Source: Accumulibacter phosphatis (lineage in GTDB: Bacteria; Pseudomonadota; Gammaproteobacteria; Burkholderiales; Rhodocyclaceae). Taken from it: a stretch of 64,000 nt of DNA. The notes under the pieces are model-generated. The model made no database searches, was not told where the DNA came from, and saw only the letters and a program-made list of their open reading frames with translations. The stretch spans positions 4,774,001-4,838,000 of the forward strand of contig NC_013194.1 in the NCBI RefSeq assembly GCF_000024165.1, given 5' to 3'. Both the position numbers and the translations under genes were made by a program. Positions 1 to 8,430 of the stretch are shown here, one piece after another (position 1 is the stretch's first letter; the number at the start of each line of letters is the position of its first letter).

Positions 1-496
1 CCCGATGGTTGACCCCCGCCGTGTGCATGGTTCTTGCCGTCCAAGCGACGCGGGCGATCAGCGCACGTTTCAGCAGGATCGGAGGAGGATGGGTCGCCCA
101 GTCGCTGCAGTAATCCTCCAGACTGACGGTCGGCGCCAGCTCTTCGGTCACGATGAATGAACGCTGGCGCGCTGGGTTGGCGCCTTGCTGGCCGAAGGCA
201 ACCGTGCGCATGGTGTCGACGCCGACGTCGGTCAAGCGCCGGATCGCCCGCCACTCGTCCTGCGCACCGAGTACCGGCAGGCGCAGCGAGACGAGATTCT
301 TGACGATCTCGGCCCAGCCAATGCCGCGATGGATCTTCACGAAGTAAGCGCGCCCCGCCACTTCGGTACGCAGCGTCCGGCGCCCCTCCAGCTCACGGAA
401 CACCTCGCCAGCGAGCGCTTCGACAGCGGCGAAGGGATCCTTCCCCGACCACAACGAGCGAAACGGCTCGTCGAGAAATACAGTGTCCCCGCTCAC
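1..496 (-). CDS. waaP: Lipopolysaccharide core heptose(I) kinase WaaP/RfaP, N-terminal part (runs off the window)
   Basis: WaaP phosphorylates the first heptose of the LPS inner core in the cytoplasm, which stabilises the outer membrane. The translated minus strand gives about 165 residues matching the family's N-terminal half: LDEPFRSLW near the start, GEVFRELEGRRT, YFVKIHRGIGW (kinase-like Lys) and TEELAPTVSLEDYC, ending at MHTAGVNHR just before the catalytic loop. The GTG start at 496 overlaps the waaG stop as GTGA, which suggests translational coupling. The C-terminal part lies before base 1. The identification is strong; only the GTG start choice is inferred. Confidence 0.9.
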   Translation of the reverse strand, partial: MSGDTVFLDEPFRSLWSGKDPFAAVEALAGEVFRELEGRRTLRTEVAGRAYFVKIHRGIGWAEIVKNLVSLRLPVLGAQDEWRAIRRLTDVGVDTMRTVAFGQQGANPARQRSFIVTEELAPTVSLEDYCSDWATHPPPILLKRALIARVAWTARTMHTAGVNHR

Positions 497-1614
497 CGCC
501 GATGCCTCAGAATCACGTCAGCCGCATGTTCGGCGTTGTCGTAGATGTCCGCGTGCTCAGCGTAAGCGAGACCGTTGGTCCGCCAGCGGTCGCGTGCCGG
601 CTCGTCACTGAGCATCTGCACGAGCGACTGGTCGAGACGTGACTGCTCAAAAGGTTCGGGAAGGACGATACCGGCATCTGCCTCGGCGACGTAGTGCGCA
701 TACCCGCAGACGGCCGTGGCAAGCACCGGCAAGCCAGCGACCACGGCTTCGAGCAGCACCGTCCCGGTGTTCTCGTTGTAGGCCGGATGCACCAACAGAT
801 CCGCGCCGAGCAGAAAACGCAGGATGTCGCTGCGCCCGCGGAGAATCTGGACGCGGTCAGCAAGCCCGAGAGATCTTGCCTGAGCAAGGAACGCCTTGGG
901 ATCGTCGTCACCGATGGTAATCAGCCGGCAACGACTGCCGAGAGACTTGGGCAACGCCGACAGCGCCTTCAGGCTGCGGTCGAGCCCCTTGGTCTTGAAG
1001 CCCGAACCGATCTGCAGCAGGAGCAGGTCGTCACGCGTCAGCGCAAACTCGCTACGAAAGGTCGCCCGGATCTCGGCGGCATCGGCAGGTGCCCGCCGGT
1101 CGCGCGCAATTCCCGGCGGCAGCAAGTGCAGGCGCTCGTCGGGAGTGCCATAGTACTTCTGAAACAACGGTTTTTGCAGTGGCGAGAGCATCAGGATCTC
1201 GGTGCCGCTGTCGCGCGTGAAGACCGCGCGCTCGTAGGCCGCGAAATGACGGTAGCGCGCGGACAATCGGTAGAGCGGATGGCGCAGGGTGCGCGCCTTG
1301 TCTTCGAAGCAGGGATCGGCGGCAAAGTAAACGTCAAGCTCGGGCATCTTGTTGAAACCGACGACTCGGTCGACAGGGCGCCTGGCCAGGTCATCCCGGA
1401 TCCAGCCGCTGAACCGCGCATAGCGGCGTTGATTGGTCAGCGCCCTGACCGGCACCAACTGAACATCGAAGCCTGCCGGGACCTCGCCGCGCCATTCCAG
1501 CGTGTAGACGCGAATGGCGTGACCACGTGCCTGGCAGGCCAGCGCGATGCGCAGAAAATCGCGCTGCAGGCCACCAAACGGAAAATACTTGTACAGACAG
1601 AAGGCTACCTGCAT
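493..1614 (-). CDS. waaG: LPS core glucosyltransferase I, WaaG/RfaG (GT4 family)
   Basis: A GT-B fold glycosyltransferase of 373 residues that adds the first outer-core sugar to heptose II of the LPS core. The N-terminus AFCLYKYFPFGGLQRDF is the family hallmark and fixes the ATG at 1614; the frame is open further upstream but that part is low-complexity Arg/Ser sequence without homology features. Other motifs are IGSGFKTKGLDR (donor-binding Lys region) and HPAYNENTGTVLLEAV near residue 285, with the GT4 EX7E-like pattern. It sits between lpxL and waaP on the same strand and probably forms one LPS operon with them. The ribosome-binding site is weak. Confidence 0.92.
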   Translation of the reverse strand: MQVAFCLYKYFPFGGLQRDFLRIALACQARGHAIRVYTLEWRGEVPAGFDVQLVPVRALTNQRRYARFSGWIRDDLARRPVDRVVGFNKMPELDVYFAADPCFEDKARTLRHPLYRLSARYRHFAAYERAVFTRDSGTEILMLSPLQKPLFQKYYGTPDERLHLLPPGIARDRRAPADAAEIRATFRSEFALTRDDLLLLQIGSGFKTKGLDRSLKALSALPKSLGSRCRLITIGDDDPKAFLAQARSLGLADRVQILRGRSDILRFLLGADLLVHPAYNENTGTVLLEAVVAGLPVLATAVCGYAHYVAEADAGIVLPEPFEQSRLDQSLVQMLSDEPARDRWRTNGLAYAEHADIYDNAEHAADVILRHRR

Positions 1615-1666
1615 CAGGCCGGTCCCGCGGCAAGGGCCGTTGACGCGCAGCGCTTTCCTGGCACCC

Positions 1667-2533
1667 TCATGCCCGCCCGACCTCGACCGGCGGCGGCGGT
1701 TCGCTGCCGCGGCGTCGCTTGTAGCGGTTGTAGCCCCACAAGTACTGAGTCGGGCACTGGCGAATGAGATGCTCGATCTCGTGGTTGATTTGTTGCGCCC
1801 GCTGCTCGATCGTGCCGCTGATCGGTTGCGTCGGCGGCTGCAGGCGAAAATGGTAACCGGCACCGGCGGGCAAACGTTCCGCCCAGACCATGATCACGCT
1901 CGCACCACTCTCGACCAGTCGAGCGGCGAGAGTCATGGTGTAGGCCGGCCGGCCGAAGAAGTCCAGCCACCGACCCTCGCCGGCCCTCGGCGCCTGGTCG
2001 GGCAACATCCCCACGGCCTCGCCACGCCTGAGCGCCTTGAGCAGGGTGCGCACACCCGACAGGTCGGCGGCCGCCAGATGCAGCTGCTCGCGTGCCCGCC
2101 CGGCCTCGATCATCGCCTGCAGCCAGGCACGCTTCGGCGGCCGATAAAGCACCGTAATCGGCGCCTGCGTAGAAAGGTACTGTGCGGTGACCTCGAAACA
2201 GCCGAGGTGGGGTGTCAGATAGAGGATCCCCTTACCCCGACGCGAGGCCGCTTCGACGAGTTCCCAGCCGGACACCTTGACGACGCGAGACGCGGTCTCG
2301 GCAAGCGGCCGCAGCCAGATGCGCGGCAGTTCGAGCATGCCCTTGCCGGTTTCGCCGATGGCTGCCGTGCGAATCCGCGCAGCCTCGGCCTCGCCGAGGG
2401 CGAGCACCATGTTCTCGCGCATATGCCGCCGATAGGTGGGCGAGAAGAGCCATGTCAGCCAGCCGAGCAGCACGCCGAGCGCGTGCAGCCAGGACAACGG
2501 CAGGAAGCTGAGAAGACGAGACAGAGTGATCAC
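1667..2533 (-). CDS. lpxL: Lipid A biosynthesis lauroyl/myristoyl acyltransferase (LpxL/HtrB family)
   Basis: A 288-residue inner-membrane acyltransferase that transfers a secondary acyl chain from acyl-ACP to Kdo2-lipid IVA. One N-terminal hydrophobic anchor (SFLPLSWLHALGVLLGWLTW, about residues 9-28) is followed by the LPLAT domain with the HX4E catalytic motif HLGCFE near residue 109 and the substrate-site segment LPDQAP near 178. The length is slightly below the usual 290-310. It lies upstream of waaG and divergently from metK, a common betaproteobacterial arrangement. The sequence does not decide between LpxL and LpxM specificity, so the symbol is the broader family name. Confidence 0.85.
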   Translation of the reverse strand: MITLSRLLSFLPLSWLHALGVLLGWLTWLFSPTYRRHMRENMVLALGEAEAARIRTAAIGETGKGMLELPRIWLRPLAETASRVVKVSGWELVEAASRRGKGILYLTPHLGCFEVTAQYLSTQAPITVLYRPPKRAWLQAMIEAGRAREQLHLAAADLSGVRTLLKALRRGEAVGMLPDQAPRAGEGRWLDFFGRPAYTMTLAARLVESGASVIMVWAERLPAGAGYHFRLQPPTQPISGTIEQRAQQINHEIEHLIRQCPTQYLWGYNRYKRRRGSEPPPPVEVGRA

Positions 2534-2568
2534 AAGGCTGGTACGCGTTAGGGTGACGGCAGGAAGGT

Positions 2569-2598
2569 TTGACCAGCCGCCACGAGAAAAACTATAAT
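2569..2598 (+). promoter_or_regulatory. Sigma70-type promoter of metK
   Basis: TTGACC at 2569-2574 and a perfect TATAAT at 2593-2598 are separated by 18 bases, close to the sigma70 consensus. Transcription would start near 2605 and give a leader of about 138 nt ahead of metK. Confidence 0.75.
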
Positions 2599-2604
2599 TA
2601 TCCC

Positions 2605-2742
2605 TCCGCCGAGTTAATCAGGACAACTTGCAGGGCGGGGTAGCCGCAAATGCGGCGGAAAAATACTGCTAAAGCGTCGTCTGCTCGAACCCCGGAGCCG
2701 GCAACGCCGCCTTATCGGGGTTTTTTTTGGAGCAGACCCAGC
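2605..2742 (+). promoter_or_regulatory. Structured metK 5' leader: attenuator or ribosome-binding-site sequestering hairpin
   Basis: Two helices stack in the leader. GTCTGCTC at 2679-2686 is perfectly complementary to GAGCAGAC at 2730-2737, which contains the metK Shine-Dalgarno. Inside it AACCCCG at 2688-2694 pairs with CGGGGTT at 2716-2722, followed by a run of eight T (2721-2728). The inner hairpin plus T-run looks like an intrinsic terminator; the outer helix would hide the ribosome-binding site. An upstream hairpin, GCCGCA/TGCGGC at 2643-2656, and a GCTAAA box at 2668-2673 could form the alternative fold. Feedback control of metK by S-adenosylmethionine is common in bacteria, but this leader matches no SAM or SAH class I can recognise. 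The pairing is seen; ligand control is inference. Confidence 0.55.
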
Positions 2743-3909
2743 GTGAGCAAAGAGTACCTTTTCACTTCGGAATCCGTTTCCGAAGGCCATCCGGACAAAG
2801 TCGCCGACCAGATTTCCGACGCCATTCTCGACGCGATCCTCGCCGACGACCCCCCGGCCCGGGTGGCCTGCGAGACTCTCGTGTCCACCGGTCTGGTCGT
2901 CATCTCGGGCGAGATAACGACCAAAGCGCACATCAACTATCGCGAAATCGCCCAGGACGCCGTTCGCCGCATCGGCTACAACAACTCCGAAATCGGCTTT
3001 GACTACAAAAGCTGCGCCATTCTGACAGCAATCAACCGCCAGTCACCGGATATTGCGCAGGGCGTCAACGAGGGCCAGGGCCTCGACCTCGACCAGGGTG
3101 CCGGCGACCAGGGGCTGATGTTCGGCTACGCCTGCAACGAGACGGCATCGTTGATGCCCCTGCCGATCCATTACGCGCACCGCGTCATGCAGCGACAGGC
3201 CGAGGTCCGCCGTGACGGCCGACTGCCGTGGCTGCGCCCGGACGCCAAGAGCCAGCTGACCGTCAGATACGTGGACAACAAGCCGGTTTCGATCGACACC
3301 ATCGTCGTTTCCACGCAGCACGATCCGGACGTATCACACGCACAGATCGCCGAAGCGGTGATCGAGGAGATCATCAAGCCGGTTCTGCCGAAGGAACTGA
3401 TGACCACCAGTACGCGCTATCTGGTGAATCCCACCGGACGCTTCGTCGTCGGTGGCCCACACGGCGACTGTGGTCTGACCGGCCGCAAGATCATCGTCGA
3501 CACCTACGGCGGCGCCGCCCGGCACGGTGGTGGCGCCTTCTCGGGCAAGGACCCGTCGAAGGTCGACCGCTCGGCCGCCTACGCGGCGCGCCACGTCGCC
3601 AAGAATATCGTCGCCGCCGGCCTCGCCGACCGCTGCGAGGTCCAGGTCGCCTACGCCATCGGCGTCGCCCGGCCGGTATCGTTGATGGTCAACACCTTTG
3701 GCACCGGCAAGGTCAGCGACGAGGTCATCGTCCAGCTGATCGACAAGCACTTTGACCTGCGTCCCAAAGGCATCATCCAGTCGCTCAATCTGTTGCGCCC
3801 GATCTACCGCAAGACGGCCGCCTACGGTCACTTCGGCCGCGACGAACCGGAATTCACCTGGGAGGCGATCGACAAGGCAGCGGCATTGCGCGCAGACGCG
3901 GGGCTGTAG
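2743..3909 (+). CDS. metK: S-adenosylmethionine synthase
   Basis: Makes S-adenosylmethionine from methionine and ATP in the cytoplasm; a tetrameric enzyme. The 388 residues are typical for the family. Signatures are SESVSEGHPDKVADQ at the N-terminus (ATP and Mg binding), GAGDQG near residue 120 and GGGAFSGKDPSKVDRS near 260. The GTG start at 2743 is preferred over the in-frame ATG at 2650 because family proteins begin with MS-EYLFTSESVSEG and because GGAG lies about 10 nt upstream. The upstream extension overlaps the leader hairpin. A strong terminator follows the gene, so it is probably monocistronic. Confidence 0.97.
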   Translation: MSKEYLFTSESVSEGHPDKVADQISDAILDAILADDPPARVACETLVSTGLVVISGEITTKAHINYREIAQDAVRRIGYNNSEIGFDYKSCAILTAINRQSPDIAQGVNEGQGLDLDQGAGDQGLMFGYACNETASLMPLPIHYAHRVMQRQAEVRRDGRLPWLRPDAKSQLTVRYVDNKPVSIDTIVVSTQHDPDVSHAQIAEAVIEEIIKPVLPKELMTTSTRYLVNPTGRFVVGGPHGDCGLTGRKIIVDTYGGAARHGGGAFSGKDPSKVDRSAAYAARHVAKNIVAAGLADRCEVQVAYAIGVARPVSLMVNTFGTGKVSDEVIVQLIDKHFDLRPKGIIQSLNLLRPIYRKTAAYGHFGRDEPEFTWEAIDKAAALRADAGL

Positions 3910-3928
3910 CTGCCCCCAACATTCAGAC

Positions 3929-3950
3929 GGGGGCCGCCAGGCCCCCTTTT
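3929..3950 (+). terminator. Rho-independent terminator of metK
   Basis: A perfect 7-bp stem GGGGGCC (3929-3935) / GGCCCCC (3940-3946) with loop GCCA is followed by TTTT, 20 nt after the metK stop. Confidence 0.88.
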
Positions 3951-4021
3951 CGTTTGCCCGCCGGTGTCGCGGGTGTAGACTGCATCTATCGCCACCCTGG
4001 TGCGTCAGCCACGATACTGCC

Positions 4022-5254
4022 ATGCTCAAGCGAATCAGCGTTCAACAACTCACCGTCGGCATGTACCTCAAGGAGTTCTGTGGTTCCTGGATGGAGCACC
4101 CGTTCTGGCGCTCATCCTTCGTCATCACCGACCCCAAGGACATCGAAGCCGTTCGCGCAAGCAGCATCCGGGACGTCTGGATCGACTGCAGCAAGGGACT
4201 CGACGTGCCAGCGGGCGAGACGGTGGTATCGGTCGCCGAATCGGACGCCCAGGTCGAGGCCGAGCTCGCCGTCGCCGCCAGTCGGGTTCGGCAAATCGAG
4301 CGTGTCCCCAGTTCAGTCGAACTCGCCCGTGCAGCAAAGATCGTCGCCAAATCCCGGCAGGCGGTCACCTCGATGTTCGAGGAAGCGCGCATGGGCAACG
4401 CGGTCGATACTGCCGGGGCGCAACGCCTGGTGGAAGAGATCTCCGACTCGGTCAGCCGCAACCCCGGCGCCCTGATCAGCCTCGCCCGCCTGAAGACTGC
4501 CGACGACTACACCTACATGCATTCGGTCGCCGTATGCGCGCTGATGGTCGCGCTTGCCAGGCAGCTTGGCCTCGACGAAGCTGAGACACGTTCCGCCGGA
4601 ATTGCCGGCCTGTTGCACGACCTCGGCAAGGCAGCCATGCCGATCGAAGTGCTCAACAAGCCCGGCAAGCTGACCGACGCCGAGTTCACGATCATCAAGT
4701 CGCATCCGGAAGAAGGACATCGGATGCTGCTTGCCGGGAGCGGCGCGGACGCCGTCGCCCTAGATGTGGTCCTGCACCACCACGAGAAGACCGATGGTTC
4801 CGGCTACCCGAAGCGGCTCAAGGATCAGGAGATCAGCATCTTCGCCAAGATGGGCGCCGTCTGTGACGTTTACGACGCGATCACCTCGAACCGCCCGTAC
4901 AAGGCGGGCTGGGATCCGGCCGAGTCCCTGCGCAAGATGGCCGAGTGGAGCACGGGGCATTTCGACCCGGCAGTGTTCCAGGCCTTCGTCAAGAGCGTCG
5001 GCATCTATCCGATCGGCTCGCTGGTGCTGCTCAGCTGTGGTCGACTGGGGGTGGTCATCGAGCAGGGCGAGAAGTCGCTTCTGCAGCCACGGGTCAAGAT
5101 CTTCTTCTCGACGCGAGGCAACGCGCGCGTGCGGCCGGAAATCGTCGACCTTGCGCGCGGTCAATTCAAGATCGTCAGCCGCGAGGACCCGGCCAAGTGG
5201 AACTTTCCCGATCTCAACGAGATCTGGTCGGGTCTGCCAAGTCGGCCGTCCTGA
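4022..5254 (+). CDS. HD-GYP domain cyclic-di-GMP phosphodiesterase with N-terminal DUF3391
   Basis: A 410-residue protein expected to degrade c-di-GMP to pGpG or GMP. The N-terminal ~130 residues (MLKRISVQQLTVGMYLKEF onward) match the DUF3391 domain that often precedes HD-GYP. The catalytic domain carries HSVAVCALM, the HD motif LLHDLGK near residue 200, HPEEGH near 230 and the HD-GYP signature HHHEKTDGSGYP near 255. All metal ligands I can place are present, so it is probably active. It has no signal peptide or membrane segment. The ATG at 4022 begins the DUF3391 homology; the frame is open further upstream but overlaps metK. It is one of three c-di-GMP proteins in this window. Confidence 0.9.
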   Translation: MLKRISVQQLTVGMYLKEFCGSWMEHPFWRSSFVITDPKDIEAVRASSIRDVWIDCSKGLDVPAGETVVSVAESDAQVEAELAVAASRVRQIERVPSSVELARAAKIVAKSRQAVTSMFEEARMGNAVDTAGAQRLVEEISDSVSRNPGALISLARLKTADDYTYMHSVAVCALMVALARQLGLDEAETRSAGIAGLLHDLGKAAMPIEVLNKPGKLTDAEFTIIKSHPEEGHRMLLAGSGADAVALDVVLHHHEKTDGSGYPKRLKDQEISIFAKMGAVCDVYDAITSNRPYKAGWDPAESLRKMAEWSTGHFDPAVFQAFVKSVGIYPIGSLVLLSCGRLGVVIEQGEKSLLQPRVKIFFSTRGNARVRPEIVDLARGQFKIVSREDPAKWNFPDLNEIWSGLPSRPS

Positions 5255-5294
5255 GGCGCGCCGCAGCCGGAGCGCTGGCTCTTGGTAGCGGCGC

Positions 5295-5846
5295 CTACGC
5301 CTCACCGATCACCAGACGGAGAGGGGCATCGCTCTCCAGGCGGTATTCGGGGATGACCAGATTGGCGAGCGCCGGACCCGCGCGGAAGACCCGCCCCGCC
5401 AGGTCGAACCTCGACGTGTGGCACGGGCAGAGAAACTCGCCGTGGGCGCCACGGCCCTGGCTGAGTTGCGGCAGACAGCCCTGATGCGTGCATTGTCCGA
5501 TGGCGACAAAGACCTCCGGACGCAGTGAGCGATGTCGGTTGCGGCAACCCACCGGCTGGATCGACTGTGCCGAATCGGGGTCGATCAAATCGCCTTCGCG
5601 GTCTGCCAGCGCGGCAAGTTCCGCGGCACTTCGCCGCAGGATCCAGACGGTGCGACCATTCCAGTCGACCGTGCGCAGCCGGCCCGCCGGCAGATCGCCA
5701 AGATCGACTGGCGTCGCATTGCCGGCTGGCGGCCGCGACCGATCCGCCAGATACTTCGTCACGCCAACCCCTGTCCCGAGCGCGCAGAACGCGGCCAGGA
5801 GATGCAGACGCCGGCGTCCCGGCGCGACGCCACCTTCCTGACTCAT
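5295..5846 (-). CDS. Rieske [2Fe-2S] protein, PetA-like cytochrome bc1 subunit without petBC neighbours
   Basis: A 183-residue Rieske protein resembling the iron-sulfur subunit of ubiquinol-cytochrome c reductase. The N-terminus has a twin-arginine-like RRRLHLLAAF followed by a hydrophobic segment (residues ~14-30), so it should be anchored with the cluster domain in the periplasm. The PetA-like core includes VWILRRS, CTHQGC (near residue 118) and CPCHTSRFD (near 141), giving all four cluster ligands and the two disulfide cysteines. The cytochrome b and c1 genes that normally follow petA are absent on either side. It could be a second Rieske subunit or serve another quinol-oxidising complex. 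Confidence 0.85.
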   Translation of the reverse strand: MSQEGGVAPGRRRLHLLAAFCALGTGVGVTKYLADRSRPPAGNATPVDLGDLPAGRLRTVDWNGRTVWILRRSAAELAALADREGDLIDPDSAQSIQPVGCRNRHRSLRPEVFVAIGQCTHQGCLPQLSQGRGAHGEFLCPCHTSRFDLAGRVFRAGPALANLVIPEYRLESDAPLRLVIGEA

Positions 5847-5949
5847 TCGTGGCGGCTCGACCGGCGGCTTCGGAAAGTGGCGGCCTGGGCGCGTGCGGCA
5901 ATGCCGGCAGAGGCTAGCCCCCAGTCTTCAAGTGCCCGCGCGCACGCGA

Positions 5950-6144
5950 TCATCGCAGGAGTTCCCGGGCATCGTCACGCCAGCGAGCCAGCGCGGCGTA
6001 ATACCCTTCCCAGACACAGCCATTGCAGCCGCGGCCGCAACAAACGGTCGGTACAGGCGGCGGCGGGCGATGGCAGAGCCTGCGTTGACTGAGCAGGGCT
6101 TCGGTTTCACGCACAAGGGTCTGTGCATCGGCAAGGCTGTTCAT
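5950..6144 (-). CDS. Small Cys-rich protein of the oxidoreductase-like family (PF09791-like)
   Basis: A 64-residue protein whose C-terminal half, PPPPVPTVCCGRGCNGCVWEG followed by YYAALARWRDDA, matches the short oxidoreductase-like domain (CCGxGCxxCVWxxY). The four cysteines CC-x2-C-x2-C may bind metal or be redox active; the biochemical role of the family is unknown. It lies about 100 bp upstream of the Rieske gene on the same strand, so a shared transcript is possible. Confidence 0.7.
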   Translation of the reverse strand: MNSLADAQTLVRETEALLSQRRLCHRPPPPVPTVCCGRGCNGCVWEGYYAALARWRDDARELLR

Positions 6145-6218
6145 CGATAGACGGGCGGATCGAAGTGCGGGGAGGCCGGGTTTCCCCGATAATGCGAGAA
6201 AACGTCCCGTGAGTCCAC

Positions 6219-7847
6219 ATGCCTGCCCGATCGCCGCTCGTCGTCTTTGTTTCCGCCATGCGCTGCCGGCGCTGGAATGCCCCCAGCCTCTACCTCGCCG
6301 TGGTGCTGATTACTGGTGCCGGGTTCACGTCGGCCGCCGACGCTTCGTCGTGGTTCGACCGGCAGGGGCCGACGCCTGCCGCGCATCAGGCTTTCGAGTT
6401 GCTGGCGTCGGCGGCGGCCGACGGACTGGAGCCCAGCGACTACGGCGTGGAGGCCCTGCGGGCCAGCCTTGCCGGTCCCGGCGACGGTCCGGAAATGACG
6501 GCAGAGGGCGCAGCCAGCTTGCATGCCATGCTGCATACGGCATTGCGACGCTATGTCTCTGACCTGCGCTACGGACGCGTCGACCCGCAGCAGTTGGGCG
6601 CCAGATACAGCCCCATTGGCAGCGCGCCTGCGCCGGATGCCCTGCTGCACTCGGCCATGGCCGACGACCAGATGCCGGACCTGGCGCGCCGTGCCGCACC
6701 GCGCTCAGCCGATTATGAGCGTTTGCGTCAGGCGCTTGCCGCTTACCGTGCAGTGGCTGGCCACCCGGCCTGGCAGCAGGAACTGCCGCCGCTGCCGTCC
6801 GGCAAGCTGGCTCCGGGCCAGGCCTACAGCGGGGTTTCGCGACTGACCGCGCGACTGATCGTGCTTGCCGACCTCCCAGTCGGAACGCTGCCTCCGCCAC
6901 GCTACGAGGGAAGCCTCGTCGACGGCATCAAGTCGTTTCAGGAGCGCCACGGCCTGACGCCGGATGGGGTGATCGGCAAGGAAACCTTCGAGCAACTCAA
7001 AGTGTCCCCGGGAGCGCGCGTCGGCCAACTGGAACTGGCGCTCGAACGGCTGCGCTGGACGCCGCTGCAGCGTCAGGGCCGCATCATCGTGGTCAACGTT
7101 CCCGAGTTCATGCTGCACACCTATCAGATGAACGACAAGGGAAGCGACCCGGGACCAGTGATGCGGGTGATCGTCGGCAACGCGCGCAAGACCCGCACCC
7201 CGCTCTTCGATGCCGAAATGCGCTTCGTCGAATTCAGTCCGTACTGGAACGTTCCCCCTTCGATCAGCCGCGGCGAAACCCTGCCCAGGCTACGCAGCGA
7301 TCCCGGCTATTTCGAGCGGCAGGGCTTTGAACTGGTCACCAGTGACGGCCGGGTTCTCGGCAGCTTGCCCGAGGGTGGTCTCGATGCTCTCGCACAGGGC
7401 CGGATGCGGATCCGCCAGAAACCGGGTGCCAGAAACGCCCTTGGCGACATCAAGTTCGTCTTTCCCAATACCGACAACATCTACCTCCATCACACCCCGA
7501 CCGCGCAGTTGTTCAAGCGCGACCGGCGCGACTTCAGTCATGGCTGTATCCGTGTCGAGGCACCGGCAGATCTGGCGGAATTCGTTCTCGCGGGAGAACC
7601 GGAGTGGACGCGGCAACGCATCATCCAGGCAATGAAACGCGGCAAGTCGGCAACCCTCCGCCTGAAAGAGGAGATTCCGGTGGTCATCGCTTACCGCACC
7701 GCCACCGTCAGGGACGGTCGTGTCCATTTCTTCCCGGACATCTATGGGCTTGACCGGGCTCTCCGCGACGCCCTCCAGCAGCGCTCGGCGACGCTCCGCG
7801 GGAAACCTTTCAATACACTTTCAAATGATCTAAAATCAGTTCATTAG
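6219..7847 (+). CDS. L,D-transpeptidase of the YcbB/LdtD type
   Basis: A 542-residue envelope enzyme expected to form 3-3 cross-links in peptidoglycan from tetrapeptide stems. After a long N-terminus with a hydrophobic export signal (SLYLAVVLITGAGFTSAADA, about residues 23-42) come an N-terminal scaffold domain, a peptidoglycan-binding domain (SLVDGIKSFQERHGLTPDGVIG near 235) and the YkuD catalytic domain with HHTPTAQLF and SHGCIRVE near residue 440, the latter containing the nucleophilic Cys. The order matches YcbB rather than the short Ldt enzymes. The ycbK-like gene follows 18 bp downstream, the same pairing as in E. coli. The start could also be the in-frame ATG at 6258. Confidence 0.9.
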   Translation: MPARSPLVVFVSAMRCRRWNAPSLYLAVVLITGAGFTSAADASSWFDRQGPTPAAHQAFELLASAAADGLEPSDYGVEALRASLAGPGDGPEMTAEGAASLHAMLHTALRRYVSDLRYGRVDPQQLGARYSPIGSAPAPDALLHSAMADDQMPDLARRAAPRSADYERLRQALAAYRAVAGHPAWQQELPPLPSGKLAPGQAYSGVSRLTARLIVLADLPVGTLPPPRYEGSLVDGIKSFQERHGLTPDGVIGKETFEQLKVSPGARVGQLELALERLRWTPLQRQGRIIVVNVPEFMLHTYQMNDKGSDPGPVMRVIVGNARKTRTPLFDAEMRFVEFSPYWNVPPSISRGETLPRLRSDPGYFERQGFELVTSDGRVLGSLPEGGLDALAQGRMRIRQKPGARNALGDIKFVFPNTDNIYLHHTPTAQLFKRDRRDFSHGCIRVEAPADLAEFVLAGEPEWTRQRIIQAMKRGKSATLRLKEEIPVVIAYRTATVRDGRVHFFPDIYGLDRALRDALQQRSATLRGKPFNTLSNDLKSVH

Positions 7848-7865
7848 AAGCCGTACCAGACAGTC

Positions 7866-8423
7866 ATGTTGAAGTCCAACAAGCACCCTCGGCGGATCTT
7901 CCTCGGTCACGCGACCCGGCTGGTCATTGCCGGGGCGATCACACCCTTGACCAGACCAGCGCTGGCCGCCCTGCCGCAGGCACGCCGCCTCGAATTCGAT
8001 CACACACATACCGGCGAACGCCTTTCCGTCGTGTTCGCCGTCGGCGACCGGTACGTGGACGACGGGTTGAGAAAGCTCAACCATTTCCTGCGCGACCATT
8101 ATTCCGGGGAAGTCGGCTCGATCGACCCACAACTTTTCGATCTCCTTTTCGAGACCCGGCGCGAACTTGGTTGCACGCAGCCTTTCGAGGTCATCTCCGG
8201 CTATCGCTGCGCCGCCACCAACACCCGCCTGCGCAACTCCGGCGGCGGCGGGGTTGCCCGGCAGAGCCTGCACATGGAAGGACGGGCGATCGACATCCGC
8301 ATCGATGGCGTGCCGCTGGCCGATGTCCGCGATGCGGCAATGTCGCTACAGGCCGGAGGAGTCGGTTTCTACCCGCGCAGCAAGTTCGTCCATCTCGACA
8401 CCGGCAAGGTGCGTTACTGGTAG
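7866..8423 (+). CDS. YcbK-like M15-family peptidase/DUF882 protein, Tat-type signal
   Basis: A 185-residue exported protein. RRIFLGHATRLVIAG at residues 9-23 resembles a twin-arginine signal. The mature part shows the DUF882/peptidase M15 metal-site pattern: FEVISGYRC, SLHMEGRAIDIRI (His and Asp ligands) and FVHLDTGKVRYW (His). Homologues are thought to act on peptidoglycan, but YcbK's substrate is unproven. It is very likely co-transcribed with the L,D-transpeptidase immediately upstream, which supports a cell-wall role. Confidence 0.85.
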   Translation: MLKSNKHPRRIFLGHATRLVIAGAITPLTRPALAALPQARRLEFDHTHTGERLSVVFAVGDRYVDDGLRKLNHFLRDHYSGEVGSIDPQLFDLLFETRRELGCTQPFEVISGYRCAATNTRLRNSGGGGVARQSLHMEGRAIDIRIDGVPLADVRDAAMSLQAGGVGFYPRSKFVHLDTGKVRYW

Positions 8424-8430
8424 TCGGCGG

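Noticed and set aside
2605..2742. SAH riboswitch upstream of metK
   Set aside because: The conserved GAGGAGCGCTGC-type core of the SAH class is absent; only a terminator-like hairpin and an anti-RBS helix are supported.
2650..2742. N-terminal extension of MetK from the ATG at 2650
   Set aside because: The extension overlaps the leader hairpin and T-run and has no counterpart in the MetK family; GTG at 2743 has a good ribosome-binding site.
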